In this document: positions 34,223 to 43,308 of the stretch, one piece after another | How positions within the stretch are numbered: the stretch's first letter is position 1 | How the letters are laid out: each line of letters starts with the position of its first letter | Assembly: GCF_004217185.1 (NCBI RefSeq) | Contig: NZ_SHKL01000001.1 | Span: 2,316,001-2,380,000 of the forward strand | Length of the DNA stretch: 64,000 nucleotides | Direction: 5' to 3' | Source of the DNA: Pseudonocardia sediminis | Lineage (GTDB): Bacteria; Actinomycetota; Actinomycetes; Mycobacteriales; Pseudonocardiaceae | Translations under genes and position numbers: made by a program | Notes under the pieces: model-generated | What the model was told of the DNA's origin: nothing | Database searches by the model: none | Seen by the model: only the letters and a program-made list of their open reading frames with translations

Positions 34223-35998
34223 GTGTCCAGCGAGCCCACCCCGACCACCCCGTCCCTCGATCCGGCCCAGGCGACCGAGACCCTGCGCCGCCAGGCCCTG
34301 AGTCTCGTCGCCGACCTGCGGGAGCTGGCCAGCCCCGCCGGCGTCGGTGCGAAGGTGGACCCGGTCGGCTTCGGCGACGCCCTCGGCGAAGCCGCGCGGG
34401 CGCTGGTCTCCAGTCCCGGCTCGGTGCTGCGCAGCGGCCTCGGCCTCGGTGTCGACTCCGCCCGAGCCGTGCTGGCCGCCGCCTCGCGCGCCGTCGGCGG
34501 CACCACGGCCGGACCGGCCTCCCTGCCGGAGAACGACAAGCGCTACGCCGACCCGGCCTGGGAGAGCAACGCCTGGTACTACCTGTGCCGCCAGGAGCAC
34601 CGTCTCGTCGCCGACCGCCTCGAGGAGCTCTCGGCCGCGGCCAAGGTCTCGCCGGTCGCGCGTCGCAAGCTCGACTTCCTCGTCAAGCAGGTCACCGAGG
34701 CGCTGGCCCCGACGAACACCATGCTGACCAACCCGGCATGGGCGAAGAAGATCGTCGAGACCGGCGGGCTGAACGTCGTGCGTGGGGCGCGCAACGCGCT
34801 GCGGGACACGGTGCAGAACCGGGGGATGCCGCGCCAGACCACGCCGGGGCAGTACGTCGTCGGCAAGGACCTGGGCATCACGCCGGGCCAGGTGGTCTAC
34901 CGGAACCGTCTGATCGAGCTCATCCAGTACGAGCCGCAGACCGAGAAGGTCCACGAGATCCCGCTGCTGATGTCGCCGCCGTGGATCAACAAGTACTACA
35001 TCATGGACCTCGCGCCGCAGAAGTCGCTGGTGGAGTGGGCCGTGCAGCACGGCCACACGGTCTTCATGATGAGCTACCGCAACCCGGACTCGTCGCTGCG
35101 CGACGTCACGATGAGCGACTACCTGCAGGAGGGCCCGCTCGCGGCGCTCGACACCGTGCAGGAGATCACCGGCGCGGAGAAGGTCAACCTCGCCGGGCTG
35201 TGCCTGGGTGGCACGCTCGCCGCCGCGACGACGGCCTGGCTCACGGCCCGCGGCGACACCCGGGTCAACTCGCTGACGCTGATGAACACGCTGCTCGACT
35301 TCACCGGCCCCGGCCAGCTCGGGGTGTTCACCGACGAGAAGACGGTGAACCGGATGGAGCGCTCCATGCGCAAGGACGGCTACCTGCCGGCCTCGAGCAT
35401 GAAGACCACGTTCGACCTGCTGCGCGCTACCGACCTGGTGTGGAACTACGTCGTCAACGACTGGATGCTCGGCGAGGACCCCAAGCCGTTCGACATGCTC
35501 AGCTGGAACGCCGACTCCACGCGGATGCCCGCGGCCATGCAGGTCGAGTACCTGCGTGACCTCTACCTGGAGAACAAGTTCTCCGAGGGCAAGCTGGAGC
35601 TGGCCGGCGAGCGGCTCGACATCTCCGACGTCCGCCAGGACGCCTACGTCATCACCGCCGAGTCCGACCACATCGCGCCGTGGAAGGGCGTCTACACCGG
35701 CGCCGCCAAGCTCGGTGGGAAGGTGCGGTTCGTGCTCTCGAACTCCGGCCACATCGCCGGCGTGGTGAACCCGCCCTCGCCCAAGTCGCGGCACTGGTTC
35801 GGCGAGGCCGAGGAGCTCCCGGCGAACGCCGAGGACTGGCGCGACGACGCCGGCGAGCACAAGGCCAGCTGGTGGGAGGACTGGTCGCCGTGGATCGAGG
35901 AGCACGCGGGCAAGAAGATCGCCCCGCCGAAGCAGCTCGGCAGCACCGCGAACCCGCCGCTCGAGCCGTCGCCGGGGCGCTACGTCCGTAACGACTAG
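34223..35998 (+). CDS. phaC: Class I poly(3-hydroxyalkanoate) synthase
   Basis: A 591-residue PHA synthase that polymerises (R)-3-hydroxyacyl-CoA on granule surfaces. It has a PhaC N-terminal domain (YADPAWESNAWYYLCRQEHRL ... FLVKQVTEALAPTNTMLTNPAW) and an alpha/beta hydrolase domain with the triad C327 (GLCLGG), D482 (ESDHIAPW) and H510 (SNSGHIAGVVNPP). GTG at 34223 is preceded by AGGAG; a longer frame from 34154 lacks a ribosome binding site. A PhaC-like gene is divergent, and regulator plus phasin genes follow. Confidence 0.93.
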   Translation: MSSEPTPTTPSLDPAQATETLRRQALSLVADLRELASPAGVGAKVDPVGFGDALGEAARALVSSPGSVLRSGLGLGVDSARAVLAAASRAVGGTTAGPASLPENDKRYADPAWESNAWYYLCRQEHRLVADRLEELSAAAKVSPVARRKLDFLVKQVTEALAPTNTMLTNPAWAKKIVETGGLNVVRGARNALRDTVQNRGMPRQTTPGQYVVGKDLGITPGQVVYRNRLIELIQYEPQTEKVHEIPLLMSPPWINKYYIMDLAPQKSLVEWAVQHGHTVFMMSYRNPDSSLRDVTMSDYLQEGPLAALDTVQEITGAEKVNLAGLCLGGTLAAATTAWLTARGDTRVNSLTLMNTLLDFTGPGQLGVFTDEKTVNRMERSMRKDGYLPASSMKTTFDLLRATDLVWNYVVNDWMLGEDPKPFDMLSWNADSTRMPAAMQVEYLRDLYLENKFSEGKLELAGERLDISDVRQDAYVITAESDHIAPWKGVYTGAAKLGGKVRFVLSNSGHIAGVVNPPSPKSRHWFGEAEELPANAEDWRDDAGEHKASWWEDWSPWIEEHAGKKIAPPKQLGSTANPPLEPSPGRYVRND

Positions 35999-36011
35999 GC
36001 CCTTCGGGCTC

Positions 36012-36050
36012 GTGCGCGGCATCGCTGCTCCGGCGGCGATACCCGCGCAC
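36012..36050 (+). repeat. Dispersed palindromic repeat, copy 4 (diverged)
   Basis: 39 bases, beginning GTGCGCGGCATCGCTGC and ending GGCGATACCCGCGCAC, 13 bases after the phaC stop. It keeps the outer GTGCGCGG/CCGCGCAC arms and most of the inner arms but has a one-base deletion and changed centre compared with copies 1-3. Confidence 0.6.
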
Positions 36051-36146
36051 GAGGGACCACCTGTCCGGCACGGACTTGCCCGGGGCAGGACAATGCGGCT
36101 CCATGAGCACTCGCACGCGTGTCCGGTCGATCTCGGGCCGCCGGTC

Positions 36147-36611
36147 ATGAGCACGTCGACCCGCAACGGCGCGGGCCCCGGCGGCGGCACCGAGGACGAG
36201 CCGCCGCGGGGTGGTGCGCGCGGGGCGGCCGAGCAGGCCTGGAACGCCCAGGTCAACGCGCTGGGCGGGTTCATCCGCGCGCAGCGGCAGATGGCCAAGC
36301 TGTCGCTGCGCGAGATGGCCGCGATGACGAGCGTGTCGAACGCCTACCTGAGCCAGGTCGAGCGGGGGCTGCACCAGCCGTCGCTGAAGGTCCTGCGGTC
36401 GATCGCGGACGCCCTGCACCTCAACACCGACCAGATGTTGAGGCAGGCGGGCTGGTCCACCGCCGACGACGAGTCCGAGGAAGACGTGGAGCCGGCCACC
36501 TCGTCGTCCGCTGTGGACACCGAAGCCGTGATCCGTGCCGATCCGCGACTGTCCGAGGAGCAGCGGACCGCGTTGATCGGGGTGTACCGCAGCTTCGTCG
36601 ACCGTGCGTGA
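36147..36611 (+). CDS. XRE-family helix-turn-helix regulator, probable PHA/phasin regulator
   Basis: A 154-residue protein: disordered Gly/Pro-rich N-terminus (residues 1-30), then an XRE HTH at about 36-97 (ALGGFIRAQRQMAKLSLREMAAMTSVSNAYLSQVERGLHQPSLKVLRSIADALHLNTDQML), then an acidic linker and a short helical tail (SEEQRTALIGVYRSFVDRA). It lies between phaC and the phasin gene, immediately before the phasin promoter, which suggests it senses granules or 3-hydroxyacyl ligands and controls phasin expression. ATG 36147 was chosen because upstream codons run through the palindromic repeat; GTG 36120 is possible. Confidence 0.82.
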   Translation: MSTSTRNGAGPGGGTEDEPPRGGARGAAEQAWNAQVNALGGFIRAQRQMAKLSLREMAAMTSVSNAYLSQVERGLHQPSLKVLRSIADALHLNTDQMLRQAGWSTADDESEEDVEPATSSSAVDTEAVIRADPRLSEEQRTALIGVYRSFVDRA

Positions 36612-36623
36612 GGCGGCCCACCG

Positions 36624-36675
36624 GCCGCTTGCTTGACATACTTATCAGTCGTGCGTAGTTTTTCAGTCAAGCGGC
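36624..36675 (+). promoter_or_regulatory. Phasin promoter with flanking inverted operator half-sites
   Basis: -35 TTGACA at 36633-36638, a 17-base spacer and -10 TAGTTT at 36656-36661 form a near-consensus promoter. GCCGCTTG (36624-36631) with CAAGCGGC (36668-36675), and GCTTGAC (36631-36637) with GTCAAGC (36666-36672), are inverted repeats that bracket it, as expected for a repressor site. The segment TTGCTTGACATAC (36629-36641) recurs exactly upstream of the PhaC-like gene. Confidence 0.7.
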
Positions 36676-36721
36676 GCGGACCACCGTCCGTCGCCGGGAG
36701 ACTTCCGAAAGGGGATGGCCG

Positions 36722-37111
36722 ATGACCGCCTCCACCGACCAGTTCGTCGACATCGCCAAGCGTTCGCAGGAGGCCGTGACGGACTCGCTGCGCACCTGGA
36801 CCGAGACCGTGCAGGGCTTCGCCGGCCAGTTCACCGGCGGCACCCGCCCGCAGCTGCCCGACACCACCGTCGCCGTGGACCGCGTGTTCGACTTCGCCGA
36901 GCAGATGCTCGCGCAGCAGCGTGAGCTGACCAAGACGGTCGTCGGCGCGAGCCGGAACGCCGTCGAGACCATGACCGAGCAGGCCGCGAAGGCCGCCGAG
37001 TCGGTCACCGAGCACGTCTCGCACGCCGCCGGGACCGCCGACCAGGCGACGAAGGACGCGGCCGAGAAGGCCGCCGGCGCCGCCCGCTCCACCCGTGCGG
37101 CGAGCAAGTAG
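36722..37111 (+). CDS. Phasin family protein (PHA granule-associated)
   Basis: A 129-residue amphipathic helical protein: FVDIAKRSQEAVTDSLRTWTETVQGFAGQF then VDRVFDFAEQMLAQQRELTKTVVGASRNAVETMTEQ, followed by an Ala/Lys-rich PhaF-like tail (AAEKAAGAARSTRAASK) that could touch nucleic acid. Phasins coat PHA granules and limit their size. AAAGGGGA upstream of ATG 36722 is a good ribosome binding site. Located two genes after phaC with its own strong promoter. Confidence 0.85.
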   Translation: MTASTDQFVDIAKRSQEAVTDSLRTWTETVQGFAGQFTGGTRPQLPDTTVAVDRVFDFAEQMLAQQRELTKTVVGASRNAVETMTEQAAKAAESVTEHVSHAAGTADQATKDAAEKAAGAARSTRAASK

Positions 37112-37129
37112 GAACGCACCGCACCACCC

Positions 37130-37166
37130 ACGGCCCCGTCCGGACACCACGTCCGGCCGGGGCCGT
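37130..37166 (+). terminator. Hairpin terminator after the phasin gene
   Basis: ACGGCCCCGTCCGGAC (37130-37145) pairs with GTCCGGCCGGGGCCGT (37151-37166) with a single mismatch and a 5-base loop, 18 bases after the stop codon. It separates phasin from the convergent dtd gene. Confidence 0.8.
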
Positions 37167-37201
37167 CGTCGTGTCGCGGGCGACCTCGACCCGCCTCGGC
37201 G

Positions 37202-37666
37202 TCAGGTCGACGGGACCTCGACCAGGACGGTGAACGGGCCGTCGTTGACCGACTCGACGGCCATCATCGCGCCGAACTCGCCGGTGCCCACGGTCGCGCC
37301 ACGCCCGCGCAGCCCGGCCACCACCGCGTCGACGACGGGTGCCGCGGCCTCCGGGCGTGCGGCGGCGGACCACGACGGGCGGCGTCCCTTGCGGGTGTCG
37401 CCGTAGAGCGTGAACTGGCTGACGACCAGCAGCGGGTCACCGGTCTCGGCGCAGGAACGCTCGTCGCGCAGCAGCCGCAGCTCGTGGAGCTTGCGCGCCA
37501 TCGTGTCGACGCGGCGCGCGGTCTCCGCCGGGTCGGTGACGTCGTCGGCGTGCACGCCGAGCAGGACCAGGAGCCCGGCGCCGATCTCGCCGGCCACCTC
37601 CGACGTGCCGTCGGTGCGTTCCACGGTCACCGACGCGCGGCGGACGCGCGCGACCACCGCTCTCAT
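37202..37666 (-). CDS. dtd: D-aminoacyl-tRNA deacylase
   Basis: A 154-residue DTD that hydrolyses D-aminoacyl-tRNA and Gly-tRNA(Ala). Hallmarks: [15 protein letters not shown] start, the [17 protein letters not shown] motif and the NDGPFT (Gly-Pro-x-Thr) motif near the C-terminus. Length is standard. Its ATG overlaps the stop of the upstream methyltransferase gene (ATGA). Confidence 0.95.
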   Translation of the reverse strand: MRAVVARVRRASVTVERTDGTSEVAGEIGAGLLVLLGVHADDVTDPAETARRVDTMARKLHELRLLRDERSCAETGDPLLVVSQFTLYGDTRKGRRPSWSAAARPEAAAPVVDAVVAGLRGRGATVGTGEFGAMMAVESVNDGPFTVLVEVPST

Positions 37667-39204
37667 CCGACGGGACCCGCTGCGGCCGCCCAGCCGTCGA
37701 CGGGGAGCAGGAGACCGTGCCGGATCAGCTCGCGCACGGCCGGGAGCATAGCGGTGACCAGCGCGTTCTCCGGGAGGTCGTGGGCGAACGAGATCAGCGC
37801 GACCAGCTCGGAGAGCGGCAGGTCCCCGCGGCATCCGGCGAGCAGGGACGCCGCGACGTCGTCCACGTCGTGCTCCCAGGACGGCGTGCCCCAGCGCCGC
37901 ACGGTCGTCTGGATGGCCGCCCAGCCGTCGACGTCCGGGTCGTTCGCCACCGACGCCCGCTCCAGCAGCGCCTCGGGGGCCAGGCGCAGGCGCGTGCCCA
38001 GCAGGTCGTCGTCGCCGGGGTTGTCGCGCAGCCAGGCGGTGCGGTCGAGCCAGCCGGCCATCTCCGCGCCGAGGCCGTCGGTCAGCTCGCCGGGCAGGTC
38101 CTCGACGACGACGGTCGGCGTCAGGCCGGGACGGTCGTGGCGGCGCAGCAGAAGGAACCCGAAGCCGACGCCCTCGACGTCCTCCGACTCCATCCAGTCC
38201 AGCCACGCCGTCGCCTGCGCACGGGCCTCGGGGGAGGAGGGGACGAGTCCGGCGTCGCGCTGCCAGGTCCCGACGTGCATGGCCGGGTCGACGGTCTCGC
38301 GCTGCAGGATCCACGCGTCGCAGCCGGGCGGGACCCAGGCGCGCACCCGGTCCGGCCAGTCCTGGCCGCGCACGTGTAACCACGACCCGAGCATCTGCGC
38401 GATGCCGCCCGGGTTGAGCAGGTCCGGCAGGTCGGCGAGCAGGGCGGCGAGCGCGGTGTCGCCGGCCTGGCCGGAGTCGCGGTAAACGTAGTCGACGCGT
38501 GCGGGGCCGGGCACGAACGGTGGGTTCGACACGATCTGGTCGAACCGCTCTCCGGCGACGGGGGAGAACCACGGTCCCTCGCGCAGGTCCACCTCGACGC
38601 CCGAGATCAAGCACGACATCCGGGCCAGCGCCAGCGCACGCGGCGCCAGGTCGGTCGCGACGACGTGCCGTGCGTACCGGGAGGCGTGCAGCGCCTGCAC
38701 CCCGCAGCCGGTGCCGAGGTCGAGCACCGAGCCCGTCGGGCGCCGCACCATCGCCGCGGCCAGGCTCAGCGACGCCCCGCCGACGCCGGTGACGTGGTCG
38801 CGGTCCTGCCGTGCGGCCGGGGTGTCGAGGTCGGAGACGACCCACCAGTCCGCGCCCGGACCGTCCTCCCCGTCGGACTCGCCGTAGGGGCGGATGTCCA
38901 GGGCGGCGCGGACGCCGTCCGGGGTGCGGGTCAGCAGGCCACCGTCGACGAGCGGGCCGAGGTCGCCGAGCGCGGCCTCCACCGCCGTCTCCGGCTCGGT
39001 GCTCTCGAGCAGCAGCAGGCGCACGAGCGTGCCCAGCTCACCGCCGTCGCGGGTGGCCCGGGCCGCGGGCTCGGGCTCGCCGCGGGTCAGGGCGTCGTGG
39101 GCGGAGCCGCCGAGCAGCGCCCGGACGCCGTCGGGGGTGTAGCCGGTCTCGCGGAAGCGGTCGCGCAGCGCGGACGCGTGTGCGGGTGACAGGTGGGGGA
39201 GCAC
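37663..39204 (-). CDS. Class I SAM-dependent methyltransferase (HemK/PrmC-like, NPPF motif)
   Basis: A 513-residue protein. Residues about 1-110 are a helical N-terminal domain. The methyltransferase core is at about 140-300: motif [20 protein letters not shown], acidic [13 protein letters not shown], and the catalytic [23 protein letters not shown] as in N-methyltransferases acting on Gln or adenine. The C-terminal 200 residues are family-specific. It is translationally coupled to dtd. Likely modifies a translation-related macromolecule; target unknown. GTG at 39202-39204. Confidence 0.82.
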   Translation of the reverse strand: MLPHLSPAHASALRDRFRETGYTPDGVRALLGGSAHDALTRGEPEPAARATRDGGELGTLVRLLLLESTEPETAVEAALGDLGPLVDGGLLTRTPDGVRAALDIRPYGESDGEDGPGADWWVVSDLDTPAARQDRDHVTGVGGASLSLAAAMVRRPTGSVLDLGTGCGVQALHASRYARHVVATDLAPRALALARMSCLISGVEVDLREGPWFSPVAGERFDQIVSNPPFVPGPARVDYVYRDSGQAGDTALAALLADLPDLLNPGGIAQMLGSWLHVRGQDWPDRVRAWVPPGCDAWILQRETVDPAMHVGTWQRDAGLVPSSPEARAQATAWLDWMESEDVEGVGFGFLLLRRHDRPGLTPTVVVEDLPGELTDGLGAEMAGWLDRTAWLRDNPGDDDLLGTRLRLAPEALLERASVANDPDVDGWAAIQTTVRRWGTPSWEHDVDDVAASLLAGCRGDLPLSELVALISFAHDLPENALVTAMLPAVRELIRHGLLLPVDGWAAAAGPVG

Positions 39205-39240
39205 CGGTCCATTCTCGCGGCACCCGGATCCGGGCCGCCG

Positions 39241-39810
39241 TCAGGGAGCGCGCAGGAGGCCGTTCATGGTGTCGATCTGGGCCTGCTGGACCGCGATCAC
39301 GTTCTGGGCCGAGTTCCGGGCCCCGCGCTGGACACCGGCGTCGAGCTCGGTCCGGGCCATCGCCACGGCGCCCTCGTGGTGCGTGATCATCGCCTGGAGC
39401 CAGAGCCGGTCGAACGCCGCGCCGCGGGTGTCGCGCAGCCGGGCCAGTGTGTCCGGCGAGGCCATGCCCGCCATGCCCGCGCTCATCGTGGATCCCGCCG
39501 GTTCGAGGTTCCAGCTCCTCAGCTGCCCGCGGAGCTGGTCGATCTCGACGCCCTGCTGCCGGTCGATCAGTGCGGCGACGTCGCGGACGGCCGGGGTCGC
39601 GGTCCGGGCCGGGACGAGGTCGGCCAGCTCCACCCCCTGCGCGTGGTGGCCGATCATGTCCCGGACGTACGTCACGTCGGCGTCGTTGTGGGCGTTGACC
39701 TGCGCCAGGACCTCGGCCGCCGCCGTGGGGTCGCCGGCCGGCGGTGCGGCGGGGGCGCCACAGCCCGAGAGCAGGACGAGGGCCAGTCCCGCGGCGATCA
39801 TGCGTCGCAT
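39241..39810 (-). CDS. DUF305 family lipoprotein
   Basis: A 189-residue exported lipoprotein: RRMIAAGLALVLLSGC signal with lipobox LSGC, then a ferritin-like four-helix DUF305 domain with two copies of the hallmark M-I-x-H-H (YVRDMIGHHAQGVELADL and LQAMITHHEGAVAMA). DUF305 proteins are extracytoplasmic, often linked to copper or other metals; function unknown. ATG at 39808-39810 has GGAGG upstream, so a longer start at 39852 was rejected. Confidence 0.87.
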   Translation of the reverse strand: MRRMIAAGLALVLLSGCGAPAAPPAGDPTAAAEVLAQVNAHNDADVTYVRDMIGHHAQGVELADLVPARTATPAVRDVAALIDRQQGVEIDQLRGQLRSWNLEPAGSTMSAGMAGMASPDTLARLRDTRGAAFDRLWLQAMITHHEGAVAMARTELDAGVQRGARNSAQNVIAVQQAQIDTMNGLLRAP

Positions 39811-39935
39811 CACCGGCCTCCTCGACGTCCGCGCACCGTGAGACGCGGGCACCGGCCCGACGCTACCGGGGCCGGCTCACATCCGGCGTTGCCCTCTCGA
39901 CCCTCGTCCCGGCGTGACCGGCGCGTGTCGTGTCG

Positions 39936-40661
39936 TCAGCTGTCGGTGAACTGCGTCGAGACCTTCTCGAACACGAAGTCCTCGGGCAGGTCGTTGTAGA
40001 ACAGCTCGGGTTCGGTGCGTTCGGTGTGCAACCGCCAGTAGGCGTCGGCGATCACGTCGGGCTCCGAGCCGGGCCGGCCCTGGCCGATGAAGGCGGCGAT
40101 GCTGACGTGCGCGGCGTACACCCCGCGGGCGGCGACGGACGCGTTCAGGCCGAGCACGAGGTTGCGCAGCCCCGCCGTGGCCACGTTGTAGTTCGCCACA
40201 CCGGGGATGACCATCGGTCCGGCTCCGGAGCCCGCCGAGACCAGGATCGTGCCCGATCCCCGCTCCAGCATCCCCGGCAGCACCTGCCCGATGGCGGTCA
40301 CTCCGCCGTAGAGGGTCATCTCGATCTCGGGGACGATCGACTCCACGGTCAACACCGACGCGTCGACCGCCGGCCGCTCGGCGAAGTCCGACGCCGTGGG
40401 GCCGGGTGAGAACTCGAGGACGTCGATCGAGCCGAAGTGCTCCTCGGCGGCGGCCAGTGCCGCCCGGAGGCCCGCACGGTCGGTCACGTCGGCCGGGAAC
40501 GCCGCCGCGGACACCCCGGACGTGCCGAGCTCGGCGGCCATGTCGGCGAGCCGCTCCCGGTCTCTGGCGACGAGGGCGACGTCATAGCCTTCGCGGGCGA
40601 ACCGCCACGCGATCGCCCGTCCCAGCTGTGGTCCCGCTCCGACGACGGCGATCGTGCTCAT
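39936..40661 (-). CDS. Short-chain dehydrogenase/reductase family protein lacking the catalytic Lys
   Basis: A 241-residue Rossmann-fold SDR: N-terminal cofactor motif VVGAGPQLGRAIAWRFAREG (variant of TGxxxGxG), PADVTD, and EFSPGP in place of NNAG. The active-site region is LVSAGSGAGPMVIPGVANYNVATAG: Tyr158 is present but position +4 is Thr162 where classical SDRs have Lys. It may be a divergent or non-catalytic SDR. ATG 40659-40661; the longer frame to 40724 has no recognisable extra domain. Confidence 0.8.
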   Translation of the reverse strand: MSTIAVVGAGPQLGRAIAWRFAREGYDVALVARDRERLADMAAELGTSGVSAAAFPADVTDRAGLRAALAAAEEHFGSIDVLEFSPGPTASDFAERPAVDASVLTVESIVPEIEMTLYGGVTAIGQVLPGMLERGSGTILVSAGSGAGPMVIPGVANYNVATAGLRNLVLGLNASVAARGVYAAHVSIAAFIGQGRPGSEPDVIADAYWRLHTERTEPELFYNDLPEDFVFEKVSTQFTDS

Positions 40662-40926
40662 CTGCCCTCTTCCCGTTGGACGGTTCGCTGCCTCCGGCAG
40701 GAGACAGCAGGCCCCGAAGACCATGATCGAATCATGTGGAGCCCAGGGCGGGTCGAGGAGTGCGGCACGCCGGTGCCGACGACGAACTCGACGGTCTCGT
40801 GCGCAGCGATCGCCTCGGATGTCGGCGCGGGGGCATCACCGTGAACCCCCACGCCCGGGTACCCACACGATCACGCCGCCCGGCCCACCTCCTGCCGGTT
40901 CACGAGCGCGTCGGTTCGTACCGCCG
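40662..40926. other. 265-base intergenic region, no gene recognised
   Basis: It separates the SDR gene from the end of the DUF222/HNH gene. An open frame on the minus strand (40658-40852) overlaps the SDR start and shows no family similarity. No hairpin of note was seen. Confidence 0.3.
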
Positions 40927-42827
40927 TCAGAACGGCGGGGGAGCGTCCTGATCGACGTCGGTGGAGGGCGGACCGGTCGGCTCGGCCACGGTCGGCGTCG
41001 GCGGCCCGCCGTCCGGTAGTCCGTCGGTTGTCGGTCTATCGGTGAAGGGCCGGTAGTCGCAGGGCTCGGTGGTGTGTCGGCGGCCGGTGGGGCTGATCCA
41101 GGTCAGTGACCGGTCGGGGTGGGCGATGACCTGCCAGCCGGGTGCGTCCTTGAGCTGGTGGTGGTGTTGGCAGTAGCCGTAGAGGTTGTGTTCGGCGGTG
41201 GGGCCGTGTTGGGCGGTCCATTCTTGGTGGTGGTCGAGGTCCCGGATGCGGCGTCCACAGTGGGGTCCGCGGCAGATCTGGTCGCGGGCCAGGACGTGAT
41301 CACGTAGTCCGGCCGACGGGGTGTAGGTGGTGCGGCCCAGATCGAGCAGGGTGCCCGAGAGCGGGTCGGTGATCAGGCGTTTCCAGAGTCCGTCCGCGGC
41401 CAGGGCTCGTGCGGCGTCGGCGTCGATCGGGCCGTGACCGACGAGTTCGGCGGGTCCGTCGCTGCCGAGTAGGAGGGTGTCGAGGCCGACTACGACGTGA
41501 ATCAGTGGTGTGCGCACGGTGGCGTTCAGGTCGGGGCGTCGGGTGAGGGCTTGGGCTACGGCGTTGGCAAGTGTTGCGGGGTCGACCTGTGGTCCGGCCG
41601 GTGGTCGGTCGGCGGTCGGGTCGGCGGGTGGGTCGTGCCGCGACGGGGTCGCGGGCCGGTCAGCGGGATCGGCGGGATCGGCTCCGGGTTCGGGACGTGT
41701 GTCGGCGCCGCTGGAGCCGACACCGGCCTCCGGGTCGTGGGTGTCGTCCTGGTGGCCGGTCATTGCGCCACCGCCGGTGGCACCGCCACTACCGGTGCCA
41801 CCGCCACCGCCGGTGCAGCCTTCGTCGGTTCCGCTGTCGCCACCGGCACCACCACCGCCACCGCCGCCGTCGTCGCCGGTGCCGCTGTCGTTCTCGGTGG
41901 TGAGGATGTCGGTGACCGCGGTGTCGACGTCGGCGAGGTCGGTGACGGTGAGCCGGCCCTGCAGGACCTGCATGGCCAGGTCGAAACGGCGCTGGTCGAG
42001 GGTGCGCGGATCCTCGGGGCCCAGAGCGCGGGCGAGGCGGTCAGCCATCTGCCATGCCGCTTCGATCTGCTCGGCGGAGCCGTAGAACCACAGCGACGCC
42101 ATACCCTCGTCGAGGGACCGGATCGACACCCGTCGTTCGGTGTTCGCGGTCGTGTGGCGGCGGTACTCCCCGTCGGGGTCGATCTTCGCGATCGCGCGGC
42201 GGATCCGGTCGCGGAGTTGGCGCAGGGTCGCATCGGAGGCCTTGGGCAGGACCGCGGCTTCGACCTCGCGGGCTTTGTCGTCGGGTAGGACGGCGGTGGC
42301 GCGGGCGATGGCGTCGGCGCGGCGTTCGTCGATGCGGCCCTGTTCGAGGGCGGAGAGGGTGTCGGACAGGACGTGGGTGAACCGTCGGGCGCGGGCGATC
42401 TCCGAGGAGGCTTCGAGGCGCGGGATGCTCAGGGTGAGTCCGACCTCGTCGGGTAGCCACCGCTGCACCGGGGCGAGGCCGAGGACGGGGTCCGCTCCGG
42501 GTGGGGCGGCGGTGGTGCCGGCGGGGTGGCGGTCGGCGAAGGTCGCGAGCATTCGCGTCCGGAGTCCGGCTGCCCATCGCAGGATGGCGTCGGTGCCTGC
42601 ACGACGTCGAGGACCTCGCCGTCGGAGAGGAGCTCGGGCACGGATCCGGCGGACTGGCATTGCAACGCCAGCCGCGCCCCCGGTATCTGTTCGAGGTCGA
42701 CCACCGCGGTGGCGGGGTCGTCGTCGAGGGTTTCGTTCTCGGGGCACAGGTCGCCGCAGAGCCAGGCGGGGATGCCGTGCGGACACGGGTCCTCGACCGT
42801 GGGGGGATCCTCGACGACTGCGAACAT
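40927..42827 (-). pseudogene. DUF222/HNH endonuclease-family gene with an N-terminal frameshift
   Basis: The N-terminus begins at ATG 42825-42827 (MFAVVEDPPTVEDPCPHGIPAWLCG) and runs to GEVLDVVQA. From about 42596 the family sequence continues in another frame (TDAILRWAAGLRTRMLATFADRH), consistent with a single G lost on the minus strand. The remaining 540 codons contain the helical DUF222 domain, a Gly/Ser/Asp-rich low-complexity segment around 41770-41900 and the HNH motif CRGPHCGRRIRDLDHHQEWTAQHGPTAEHNLYGYCQHHHQLKD. If translation started at an internal Met near 42552, the protein would lack its first 90 residues. DUF222/HNH proteins are multicopy in actinobacteria, of uncertain function. 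Confidence 0.75.
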
Positions 42828-43051
42828 ACGTTCGATAATACCGCACTGTGCTGGGCAGATCTAGGCGATCCGGCAGGAAATCGAGCCGTCTGTGGGGCGG
42901 TTGCCGGCTCAGCGGAGAGCGACACGGATCCGAGCGGTGCACCTCATCCGTCCCGCACCACGTCCGAGACGATCACGCCGCACCCCGGCACGGCCCGGCC
43001 TGCCGGGACGGTCCGTGCTCTCCTCGATCACCTTGCGCGTACTGGACGAAT

Positions 43052-43086
43052 GGACCGTTCGTGCGTCGGGTCTGTACGAACGGTCC
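43052..43086. repeat. 11-bp perfect inverted repeat
   Basis: GGACCGTTCGT (43052-43062) and ACGAACGGTCC (43076-43086), 13-base loop. It could be an operator or terminator between the minisatellite and the DUF222 gene. Confidence 0.6.
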
Positions 43087-43172
43087 GTTCGATCGAGCTG
43101 GAGCCGAGGGGCCGCGGCCCCATGGTGCGGGCCGCCGCCCCGTGGCGCCGCGCACTGCGTGCGGGGCGCCTG

Positions 43173-43276
43173 TTGTGCGGGGCGCGGGACTCGGCCCGTG
43201 ATGCGGGGCGCGGGACATGGCCCGTTGTGCGGGGCGCGGGACACGGCCCGTGATGCGGGGCGCTGGACACGGCCCG
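43173..43276. repeat. Tandem repeat, four 26-nt units in two alternating types
   Basis: Units at 43173, 43199, 43225 and 43251 share GTGCGGGGCGCGGGAC-like cores ending GGCCCG. Units 1 and 3 start TTGTGC, units 2 and 4 start TGATGC, so the array is better seen as two 52-nt dimers. A degenerate fifth unit begins at 43277. There are no spacers, so it is not a CRISPR. Confidence 0.85.
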
Positions 43277-43308
43277 CGATGAGGGGCCACGAGAAGGACC
43301 GCCCGACC

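Larger units (their letters stand above)
42828..43308. other. 480-base non-coding region with a hairpin and a minisatellite
   Basis: No credible gene on either strand. It holds an 11-bp inverted repeat at 43052-43086 and a 26-nt tandem repeat at 43173-43276, listed separately. Promoter for the DUF222 gene should be at its left edge (AT-richer CATACGTTCGATAATACCG near 42825-42845). Confidence 0.5.

Noticed and set aside
40658-40852. 64-codon frame on the minus strand between SDR and DUF222 genes
   Set aside because: It overlaps the SDR start, lacks a ribosome binding site and shows no family pattern.
43173-43290. Possible CRISPR array
   Set aside because: Units are contiguous 26-mers with no unique spacers and no cas genes nearby.
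42909-43290. Overlapping minus-strand frames rich in APHHGPCPAPR repeats
   Set aside because: They are simple translations of the minisatellite, open in several frames at once, with no start signals.
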